The notes under the pieces were generated by a model. That model was not told the DNA's origin. It ran no database searches and was given only the letters and a program-made list of their open reading frames with translations. From Trichomonas vaginalis G3 (taxonomy: Eukaryota > Parabasalia > Trichomonadida > Trichomonadidae): 64,000 bases of DNA. The stretch lies in the NCBI RefSeq assembly GCF_026262505.1, contig NC_067204.1:14216522-14280521 (forward strand), read 5' to 3'. Positions 10,240-17,777 of this stretch are shown one piece after another. Both the position numbers and the translations under genes were made by a program. Each line of letters starts with the position of its first letter. Positions within the stretch are counted from its first letter, which is position 1.

Positions 10240-11730
10240 TTGCATCTTTGCATTATGTTCATCTAGTATGTTGCAAATTTCCCATGTCCTTTTTGCCTTT
10301 TGGCTCTGGTCGCCCATCTCAGGTAACCTATATCCTAGAAAGAGTTTGTCATAGTCTGTATTTGAGTCTTCGCGTATGTTTGCATGACTCTTTCCTGAGT
10401 TTCTGGTTCAAGCTCTTCAAACAGTGCCTGTCCATATGGAATAAGCTCGTTTCCAAATATATGTTTTTGTAGCCATTCTGGTTTTCTTTCCATGTTACCA
10501 ACTATATCTTTTGTGAATGGGAAAGCTTTTACCCAATCTTTCAGTCTTGCGTCGTTTATTTCTGTAGTTGGTTTTATTTTGTCAAGGAACATGTTTTCAA
10601 TACTAACATTTCATTTGGTACTGTCCATTTGAGTTTCTTAAATATTCATCCCTTCTCGGTTCATTGTCTGCAAAGTAAGTTTTTATGACATTTTGTAAAC
10701 TTTCGTTGCAAGGTCATGTACAATAGGTTCTCTTCCTTCGCTCTCCTAACTTTCTTTCTAAACTCTTCACCAAATATACCATCTTTATGGTTCTGTGTAG
10801 TTCTTGAGATAAATGTTTTAGAACGTCAGGTGTTATATTTCCATCAGCCATGTTCATTTCATACTGGTCCAAAATATCTGCATCTTTCATATCTTTCAAT
10901 GGCATTAAAAGCCGCGCTGAAAATTACCAGCTATATCTGGTTCACCATTGACTTCCATTGCGTCTACAACTTCTTGGAATTGAGGTTGTAAGTTTATGAA
11001 CCACCTATCCGGGATTAGCTTTATGACCCCATCTCATTGTAGTTCCATCGTCTGCAGAAACAAAAGTAGTTTGTTTCCATCTTGGTTAGGTCTGAATGAA
11101 CTTTAAACAATGTTTCATTTCTATATGTTTTCTTGAAATTTAACCTTTTATTTTCACCGAGTTCATCCGAAGATTGAACGTTAAATGCTCGTAAGTAAAA
11201 AGGTTGTTGTATTTGTGTACATTTTCTTTCAGTACTTCCATTCTATGCTGAAATTTTCATCTGGTGTTGGAGTTTTTGTATGTCGGCAAAACATTTTCGA
11301 TATTCTTCTACTATGTCAGCCGAATTTTTTTTAGACTCTTGGAAAGATTCCATATTCTCCGCATACTCTTGTTGAGGGTCAAGATTTTTCGGCTGTTCCA
11401 AATCTTCATCTAGTTCTGTGAGTTAGTTTCCAAAGGATTGACTTGTTCGTTTCCTTCAGGCTCTTCTAGCTTGTTGCTGAACTATTTCTTCCATGTCTGG
11501 TTGTATCTGAACTTCTTTCCTGTTGAGTTCTTGTACCTCATCTGCTGGCATTTTCATATATTCCGAGACCGTTTTTCAACAATTTCCCTATCTACGTCAT
11601 CCGCATTCATAAGCTTTTGTTCTTTCGTTCCGTCTCTATTTTTTACGCGTTTCATGACGAAAGTTGAATTGTCATTTAGCTCTGACATCAAATATCTCGG
11701 AGTAAATTCATCCATGTCATTTGGATGATA
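10240..11730 (-). pseudogene. Broken large structural-type gene of element 1, unknown
   Basis: Minus-strand coding texture continues from the capsid candidate upstream to about 11,730. The clearest parts are at 10,335-10,592 ('WVKAFPFTKDIVGNMERKPE') and 10,714-10,905 ('DILDQYEMNMADGNITPDVL'). They are charged, helical and Q/E/M-rich. No domain is recognised. It is probably one or two former virion or scaffold genes, broken in many places. Confidence 0.35.
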
Positions 11731-11735
11731 TGCTA

Positions 11736-13315
11736 TTAAATCATATCCCTTAGCGAGCTTGTATTTTCCAGGTTTGAGATTATATCCGTTTGGTGCTGAG
11801 CCATAAAGCTAAATAGGTTCGGGTCAGTTTTCCATCCTTGAACTTTCAATAGCTTCTTTATATCTGTCACTAAAGTCAACGTATCTGGGAAACCACACTC
11901 TTCTTTAAGCATTTTTAAGAATTCTTGGTTTCCTTGTTCTCTACTTCTTTTATGTCCTTGCTCTGTTTGTGGAGGTGTTGTGCAGGGTTTTGAACTGGTT
12001 GTGTTGCTGGTTGTGGATGGTGGTTGTTGTGCAGGGTTTTGAACTGTTGGTTGTTGTGCATGCCTGTGTCTGTGTCCATGTGACGATGTAAATGTTTTAG
12101 GTAGTCCTGGTGCAGGTGCTTCTCTTGGAGGGTTTGGTGGTATATAAGTTCCACCAGCTGGCACATATGTTCCATCTGCAGCGTAATGTCCTACCTGACT
12201 TTTCGTTCTTAAGAAAGCATTTACTAGGTCTGTTTTGGTCTGTTGTAACTCTTTTTCTTGACTTTTCACAACAGTTGCTCTAACGGCGTCATAGGCACTT
12301 TGAACTGCCTGTCTCGTTGCTGCATCTGTTATTTTCGTCATATTTTGTGCTACTTCTTTTAACTCTTTGTCGAAACCTTCAGACTTCAGTTTCTTTCCAG
12401 ATGAGAAGTCGTTCATTGTTTCACCTTACTATGAAGAGCTTCGAAGGCGTTCTTAAAGTCAGCATTTGTTAAAGCTTCATTTGAACTGTCTTCATCCGCT
12501 TGTATTTTTGTCCTTATTGACCCTATAAGTTGGGCTGCTTTAGCGTTGGCTTGGGCATCTAACCAGTCATTATTAGCTTTTATATATTCTGCGCTTTTCA
12601 TTGCCTTTTGCATAGCCGCGTCGTTTTTTTACTTTCTTGTGCTAAGTTTTCATACTGTACGGTTTGGTTTTGCAACTGTAAAAGTTTTTCTGCCTTTACA
12701 TTTGCTTCAACTTCTTTTTTATACTCATCGCTATCCATATATGTCTTCAGGGCTTTTTGTTTTATTTCTTCATCTTTCAGTACTTTATATTGAGTAGTAT
12801 GGTTTTTCAAATTTACAACATCTTGTTCCATTTTTGCTACTTCTGCTGCTTTTTCTGACACTTTTTTCGCATATTCCTCTGTACTTAGTTCTTTCAGTTG
12901 TTCTTCTTTCTTCTTTTTCTCTACGTTTAACTCATTGAGTTTCTTTGTGTGTGTCTGTCATATTCTAGTTTCTTTTCGTTTTCACTTATTTGCTTCTGTA
13001 TGTCTATGTTTGACTTTTTGACATCTGATATTTGATTTTTGAGTGAACTCAAATTCATTTGACTTTGAGGGTTATAGGCTGTTCCGTCTGCAGCTCCACC
13101 ATAGCCTGCCATTTTCGCTAAAAGTGCCGCTCTTAAACCTCCACTCTGTGCACCAATAACTCGGTTTAAAAGCATAGGATTGCTTGACATTTGTTGCAAC
13201 ATAGTGGGGTCATTCAGCATTTGTTGTTGCAACTGTTTTGTGGTGTCAGTTTTACTATTGGATGTTTCAATGCTCTCTTCCTCTTACGTATATTCTTACG
13301 TAGCTTACGTGGCAT
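11736..13315 (-). pseudogene. Coiled-coil, Q-rich structural gene of element 1, broken
   Basis: A former long gene whose start is probably the ATG at 13,315 ('MPRKLRKNIRKRKRALKHP', strongly basic). There follow a methionine/glutamine-rich segment ('MQQQMLNDPTMLQQMSSNPM'), long coiled-coil segments (12,413-12,960), a proline/glycine linker ('GGTYIPPNPPREAPAPGLP'), a His/Gln/Thr-rich stretch and a helical end. The basic head followed by coiled coil suggests a DNA-contacting core or scaffold protein, but no family is recognised. It is the outermost gene on this side of the element and is broken in a few places. Confidence 0.45.
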
Positions 13316-13413
13316 TTTAAGTGAAGTTAAAAAGCGGTTTTTGACAGATGTTTATATGACACTTTTTGTTCAGCACAAAAACTACTCGGTCAACGTGTTG
13401 TCAGTTTGGTCAT

Positions 13414-13650
13414 TTACACTCATTACGAAGAAGTCTTGACAAAACATTTTACGAAGAAGTCTTGACAAAACATTTACGAAGAAATCTTGACAAAACATTT
13501 ACGAAGAAGTCTTGACAAAACATTTACGAAGAAATCTTGACAAACATTTACGAAGAAGTCTTGACAAAACATTTACGAAGAAGAAGTCTTGACAAAACAT
13601 TTACGAAGAAGAAGTCTTGACAAAACATTTACGATGAAATCATGACAAAA
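13414..13650. repeat. Tandem array, about nine 25-28 bp units
   Basis: About nine tandem copies of a unit close to TTTACGAAGAAGTCTTGACA plus AAACA. Some units gain an extra GAA and some read GAAATC instead of GAAGTC. The same motif occurs once near 1,255-1,290 in the left part of the same element, after a similar 'CTCATTACGAAGAAG' lead-in. There are no unique spacers, so it is not CRISPR-like. It marks the right border of virus-like element 1. Confidence 0.8.
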
Positions 13651-13675
13651 CATGAAAACATATATAATTTGTGAA

Positions 13676-13852
13676 AAGCTCCTGGAAGACCCGTATATAT
13701 AAGAACTTCATTTATGTGGGCTAGAGGGCGCAACGCGCCTGGAAGCTCACCCCAAGAAAAAAAAACTTCATTATATCAATCATCCTCAGGGCTAGAAGGC
13801 ACGAAGTGCCTGGAAGCCCCACTCCTTTTTTTTTTTTTTTTTTTTTTTTTTG
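13676..13852. repeat. Tandem hairpin units with compensatory change, ending in T26
   Basis: Two related hairpins at 13,718-13,748 and 13,789-13,819, 71 bases apart, with a partial third unit ('CTCCTGGAAGACCC') to the left. Each has an outer GGGCT/AGCYC stem and an inner stem: GGCGC-aac-GCGCC in the first and GGCAC-gaa-GTGCC in the second. The inner stem changes G-C to A-T while staying paired. The units share AACTTCATTWA-type spacers. The array ends in 26 T at 13,826-13,851. It separates the two virus-like elements and looks like a small structured RNA or a short mobile repeat. Confidence 0.55.
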
Positions 13853-13941
13853 AATTTTGTTATAATTCTCCAGATTATATTTTAGAACATTTCGAAGAAT
13901 TTTTAGAGGATTTCAAAGAAAAGAATAATTTAATAGACTAA
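13853..13941 (+). pseudogene. Tail of a Maverick gene abutting the T26 tract
   Basis: A short plus-strand reading ('NSPDYILEHFEEFLEDFKEK' onward) ends in a stop followed by the spacer type seen after other genes of this element. Only the 3' part of the gene is present, next to the hairpin/T26 segment. No family can be assigned. Confidence 0.4.
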
Positions 13942-14059
13942 AAAATTTATTATTTTTATTTATTGTGAATTTTAAATTGTCACTTTTTAAGTGTTACTCC
14001 CTATTGAAAGTGTCACTTTTTGGGTGTCACTTTTTCGGAAATTCTTATATACTCACATT

Positions 14060-14300
14060 TGGATACAGTGTTAACCAGGACAAAAGTAAAATATTACAGA
14101 ATGTTCAAGTTAATGTAAATTCACGTGATACAGAACCGAAACCAAAACCTTCAGAATTTAGTACAAGAGAAATTGTAACAGAAGCTACACCATCCGATGA
14201 TGGAATTCAAGTTGTTTATGGACCACCGAAAGTCTATGAACCAGTTGATACTGATGATAAAATTACAACAGAACTTATGCATATTTATCGTGACATCTTC
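14060..14300 (+). pseudogene. Fragment of a Maverick gene, unknown product
   Basis: Plus-strand coding texture with 'EPKPKPSEFSTREIVTEATP' and 'VVYGPPKVYEPVDTDD', proline/glutamate-rich and probably disordered. Around 14,300 the texture switches to the minus strand, so this is a partial gene lying against another partial gene. To its left, 13,976-14,035 carries TGTCACTTTTT three times. Confidence 0.35.
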
Positions 14301-14558
14301 AGGATTTTCCTTATTAAAAGTAAATTTTTCATTTAAGTTAGTTTTATCAGGAAATATCTGAAGGCTTATTACATTATTCGTTGCATCATCAAGTTCAACT
14401 TTTAAACTATAATCATTTTCATCAAATAAACTTATCTCACCAGTTTCTTCAGAAACTTTCTTTGTTTTGATTTTTTCTTGTCCTGTTTCATTGTTTTTTT
14501 CAAAAAACTTTCTCTCGATTTCAGACTTTAATTTTCGAGTTATCATTTTACTATTCAA
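14300..14558 (-). pseudogene. Partial Maverick gene, unknown product
   Basis: Minus-strand reading from 'MNSKMITRKLKSEIERKFFE' into 'SLFDENDYSLKVELDDATNN', a lysine/glutamate-rich start followed by a beta-prone region. It is incomplete at its 3' side, where it meets the fragment on the opposite strand. It lies 18 bases downstream of a structural-type gene on the same strand. No domain is recognised. Confidence 0.4.
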
Positions 14559-14576
14559 GTCTTCACCATCAACAGT

Positions 14577-14900
14577 TTAGAAATTTAAATCTAAGAATTC
14601 AATTGGATTATTGATCGGAATAACTAATTGTTGATTAACAAGATTTTCAGAATTTGCAAAACAGACAAAGTTATCATTTCTATTTTCCATCATATTTGAG
14701 TAGAAAACAATCTGATTTTGTGGTGTATCATATTCTTGATTTTCAGTCAGAAGTTCAGTTTCATTATTCAAAATAAATCTATTTTTTCGTTCAAAAAATT
14801 TAACATCTAATACTCTGATTTGCTTATATTTTGCTGAAATAAATTCAGGTGGTAACTTAGCACGCGTTTTATTCATAATTGGAAAATAAATACTTTGCAT
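14577..14900 (-). CDS. Maverick structural-type protein, short paralogue
   Basis: A 107-residue frame beginning 'MQSIYFPIMNKTRAKLPPEF'. Its N-terminus parallels that of the next gene upstream ('MPKLIFPVLNKTRFKLPFDF'), and both continue with an 'IRVLD' / 'VRVLD' segment, so the two are paralogues. It is beta-prone with no signal peptide or membrane segment. The function is unknown; its position beside fibre genes suggests a virion component. Confidence 0.5.
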   Translation of the reverse strand: MQSIYFPIMNKTRAKLPPEFISAKYKQIRVLDVKFFERKNRFILNNETELLTENQEYDTPQNQIVFYSNMMENRNDNFVCFANSENLVNQQLVIPINNPIEFLDLNF

Positions 14901-14931
14901 TCTTTAAATACTAATTAAAAACATAGAAATT

Positions 14932-15915
14932 TTAAAGAAACTCTGATAAATTTTCCCACTCTTTAATTATATCATTCATTTTAATAATTTGGTCATCTAA
15001 ATTATCCCATTCAAGTTCAAGAAGTAAATAAAATCCTTTTTCTGGAAGACCTTCTGGAACAGGTTGTGGAAATTTTTTATAATTTTTTTCCCCTTCATGT
15101 TCTTTATCTATTTCTTTAGCTTCATCATACAAATATCTTAAAACGTAATGTGGTTCATCAGAGAAATTTGGTAAAATTGCTTTATTTTTATCTGTTTCTT
15201 TTGCAAAATATTGATCCAAATTAAAACCATATGAAATCCAACTCTTATATTTCAATAATTCATCTTCTAAGGAATACAAGTTCATTATTGCTTTTCCAAA
15301 TATTGTTGTATCAGATATTTTAAAGACATGGTTTGTCTTTTTATCAAGTATGTAAAGAAAAGTAACATCACGTGGTTTTCTAAAACTCTCAATTGATTTT
15401 GAGATCACAATAATATCATACGTGTGCCAATATCCACATGGTGGAAAACTGATTTCATATTCAAGGGTAGCGTTAACAAAATTTGCTGGAACGACATTAG
15501 GATCAAAAAATGATGTGAAATTTAAGTTTTTAATAGCAACTGCTCCATATCCAATTGTGGGATAGTATCCAGTTTCATTGAGTTCATTCTTTTTAAAATT
15601 CTCAAGATTTAATTTAAACTTATTTGATGGGACAAAAGTTGAACCACTCATTCCAACAAAAAATTCATTGTCTGTTGTTAGAATTTGAAGATAACAAGCA
15701 TAAGGAGCTGTTGATCTTACAAAATTATTTTCTTTGTCAATATCTGGATAAACGGTTGAACCTGGTGGCGGAAATTGTCCATGTTCATAATCTGGTTGAA
15801 GATATTCATAAACTTGAAAATCAAGGACTCGAACTGATTGATTTACTCCATGAACAAAATCGAATGGAAGTTTAAAACGTGTTTTATTTAATACAGGAAA
15901 GATAAGTTTAGGCAT
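14932..15915 (-). CDS. Maverick structural-type protein, long paralogue
   Basis: A whole 327-residue frame. The N-terminal 'NKTRFKLP ... VRVLDFQVY' segment is shared with the 107-residue gene downstream. The middle is beta-rich and the C-terminal third is acidic and helical. It starts 20 bases from the divergent gene at 15,936, implying a shared promoter. No family is recognised. A virion accessory or adaptor role is a guess from neighbours. Confidence 0.55.
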   Translation of the reverse strand: MPKLIFPVLNKTRFKLPFDFVHGVNQSVRVLDFQVYEYLQPDYEHGQFPPPGSTVYPDIDKENNFVRSTAPYACYLQILTTDNEFFVGMSGSTFVPSNKFKLNLENFKKNELNETGYYPTIGYGAVAIKNLNFTSFFDPNVVPANFVNATLEYEISFPPCGYWHTYDIIVISKSIESFRKPRDVTFLYILDKKTNHVFKISDTTIFGKAIMNLYSLEDELLKYKSWISYGFNLDQYFAKETDKNKAILPNFSDEPHYVLRYLYDEAKEIDKEHEGEKNYKKFPQPVPEGLPEKGFYLLLELEWDNLDDQIIKMNDIIKEWENLSEFL

Positions 15916-15935
15916 TTTTAATAATAGTTAAAAAT
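15916..15935. promoter_or_regulatory. Compact bidirectional promoter
   Basis: Only 20 bases separate two divergent start codons (minus gene ending at 15,915, plus gene starting at 15,936). The spacer is entirely A/T apart from one G. A shared promoter or initiator must lie here or inside the coding ends; this is inference from spacing. Confidence 0.45.
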
Positions 15936-17123
15936 ATGTTTGTCATAAATATAATTTCAAATAATAAATGTATTTTAAATTTAGATACATCAGGAATTTA
16001 TCAAATTGAATTACAAGGTCCTGCAGGATTATGGACACCAATTGTTTTAACAGAAGATGATTGGATAGAATATAAAGTTGGTGGTTTATTAAAAAGAATT
16101 ACATTTAATGATAACACTTCTGTAAAAATTTCTTCGATCTATCGTGAAGAGGGAATTCAAACAACACCTCAAATGAGAAGTGTAATGATTCAAACAGAAA
16201 TTACATCTAAAGAAATTGATGATAGGTTTGCACTTGATGTACTGAATGGTGATGAATTAAATGAATATATTCAGAAATTGCTAGCTTCAAATGGTGATGA
16301 ATTTGTTGGAGTTGAAGATGAAGAGGAAGAAGATGAAAACGAACCTGTTGTTACCACAAGAGAATTAACTGATGTTGAAAATAATGATGAAGAAGATGAA
16401 GAAGAGGATGATGATATCGTTGTTGTCGGTGGTAATGATAAAGCTGAATCAGGAACACAAACTCCAACTGATGAAGGAACACAAACACAAAATCAACCAA
16501 AAGCAGATCAATCAACACAAACATTATCAGCAATTGAAAAGATTGATTATTATTCAAGAAAAAATGGAATTGAAAATTCATATTCATTTGACCCTGAAAT
16601 ACAAGGATATATATTTCCTGAAGCAGTATATAATTGTTCAAATAGAGTTAAACATTTATTAGGTATCATTAACTTTCCAGCTAATCAATCACAAGTTGTT
16701 GTTTCTGATCACGGTCCAAGATTTATATTAATTAAATGTGATCAAATTAATACTCCAATGAGATTCTCAAATCAATTAATTCATGTGAAAAATGATAAAC
16801 AAAAGAAAATAAGGAATTATCCATCAGTTCAAAATATAGCTAGTATTACAATGAATAACTTTGGTGATGCTAATCCTTTTGCATTAAATGGTGCAAGATT
16901 TATTGCATCTGCAAATGAATTTTGTGATTTAGAATTTAAAATAACTGACATATATGGTGAAGATCTTCAATTTAAATCAGAATTACTTTGGACATTTCAA
17001 CTACAAAGAGTTTCGGATGAACATATAATTGAAGATTTTAATTCAAATGAAAATAATGTTGGAGAATCTGTTGAAGAACAGCAGCAACAAGTTGAAGATT
17101 GTGAACAATCAGCTATGGGTTGA
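15936..17123 (+). CDS. Maverick structural-type protein with acidic linker and three TQT motifs
   Basis: A whole 395-residue frame. Residues 1-125 form a beta-prone head. Residues about 127-165 are a very acidic linker (D/E runs). Three TQT motifs follow at 174-176, 182-184 and 194-196, spaced 8 and 12 residues apart in a disordered region. Residues about 205-365 form a second, beta-rich domain, and the tail is Q/E-rich. TQT is the core of the dynein light chain LC8 binding motif, used by several viruses; LC8 binding here is inference. The next plus-strand gene overlaps its end. Confidence 0.55.
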   Translation: MFVINIISNNKCILNLDTSGIYQIELQGPAGLWTPIVLTEDDWIEYKVGGLLKRITFNDNTSVKISSIYREEGIQTTPQMRSVMIQTEITSKEIDDRFALDVLNGDELNEYIQKLLASNGDEFVGVEDEEEEDENEPVVTTRELTDVENNDEEDEEEDDDIVVVGGNDKAESGTQTPTDEGTQTQNQPKADQSTQTLSAIEKIDYYSRKNGIENSYSFDPEIQGYIFPEAVYNCSNRVKHLLGIINFPANQSQVVVSDHGPRFILIKCDQINTPMRFSNQLIHVKNDKQKKIRNYPSVQNIASITMNNFGDANPFALNGARFIASANEFCDLEFKITDIYGEDLQFKSELLWTFQLQRVSDEHIIEDFNSNENNVGESVEEQQQQVEDCEQSAMG

Positions 17124-17772
17124 TTTTTCAAATTATTCATATAATGCTAAAACAGCAGAATATACACAAAGATTAAAATATGGAGATTTAGAAATAGTTT
17201 TGAAGAATGGTAAATTTGATTTTGTTTCTAAAAATGGTGCAGTCATTTCTAACATCAGAGAAATTTTATTCATGAATTCAAAATTAAAAGGTATCACAGA
17301 TGATATATCAAAAATTGACCCAGCCGAGCAAAGATATTATGCTTTAAATGCATTTCCAAAATTAATTAAACTCGGTAAATTTGATTTAAATGAAAAGTTT
17401 ATTCAAGACTTTTTAGACAATATTGATCTCAAAGCTGATAAAACTTTTGTTGATAATGAATTAGAAAAGAAAGCTAATAAAGATTGGGTTGAATTAAAGA
17501 TAAAAAGAACTACTAAAATTCCTTGTTTATATGTTTATGAATTCTTAACTCAAAGAATCTCTTATGTCAGAGAAATTGTTGGTTATTATAAAAATAAAGT
17601 ACCAGCTCCTGTATCATTCCCTTCAGGTATCAAATTAAAAGGTAAAGATTTAGAAAGTCAAATCAAATCAATGAAAGAAAGAATTAAAACATTAGAAACA
17701 AAAGTAGATGAATTGAATCAAACATTATCAAAAGTTTTAGAAAAAAAATTAAATCTTTTTATTTTTATTTAA
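17050..17772 (+). CDS. Maverick fibre-associated protein, coiled coil at C-terminus
   Basis: The frame is open from 17,029 and overlaps the end of the preceding gene; the exact start is uncertain. A middle segment 'IPCLYVYEFLTQRISYVREI' parallels the N-terminus of the next gene ('VYVDELLTQRISFVKEINGN'), and both follow it with 'FPSGIK' / 'FPSSIK', so the two share a fibre anchoring module. The C-terminus (about residues 195-240) is a coiled coil with heptads. It precedes the long fibre gene by 5 bases. It is probably a short fibre or fibre-base protein (inference). Confidence 0.5.
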   Translation, partial: KIMLENLLKNSSNKLKIVNNQLWVDFSNYSYNAKTAEYTQRLKYGDLEIVLKNGKFDFVSKNGAVISNIREILFMNSKLKGITDDISKIDPAEQRYYALNAFPKLIKLGKFDLNEKFIQDFLDNIDLKADKTFVDNELEKKANKDWVELKIKRTTKIPCLYVYEFLTQRISYVREIVGYYKNKVPAPVSFPSGIKLKGKDLESQIKSMKERIKTLETKVDELNQTLSKVLEKKLNLFIFI

Positions 17773-17777
17773 ACACA

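Larger units (their letters stand above)
1..13660. mobile_element. Old Polinton-like / virus-like element, heavily broken
   Basis: A block of mostly minus-strand genes of viral type: packaging-type ATPase, D5/SF3-like primase-helicase, candidate minor and major capsid proteins and a coiled-coil structural protein. Plus-strand genes, including a KilA-N protein, lie at its left side. Base use is less extreme than in the neighbouring element and codon choice differs. No DNA polymerase B or integrase was recognised in the part that is present. The left end probably lies outside the window; the right end is near 13,330-13,660, where tandem repeats begin. The element is broken in well over a dozen places, so it looks old. 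It fits the Polinton-like virus group (helicase plus ATPase plus capsid) better than a polymerase-bearing Maverick, but the family call is inference. Confidence 0.7.

Noticed and set aside
13414-13650. CRISPR-like array
   Set aside because: Units are directly tandem without unique spacers and the genome is eukaryotic.
13826-13851. Poly(A) tail of a retroposed copy
   Set aside because: Read on either strand the run does not follow a recognisable gene or SINE body in the right orientation; it is reported only as a T tract.
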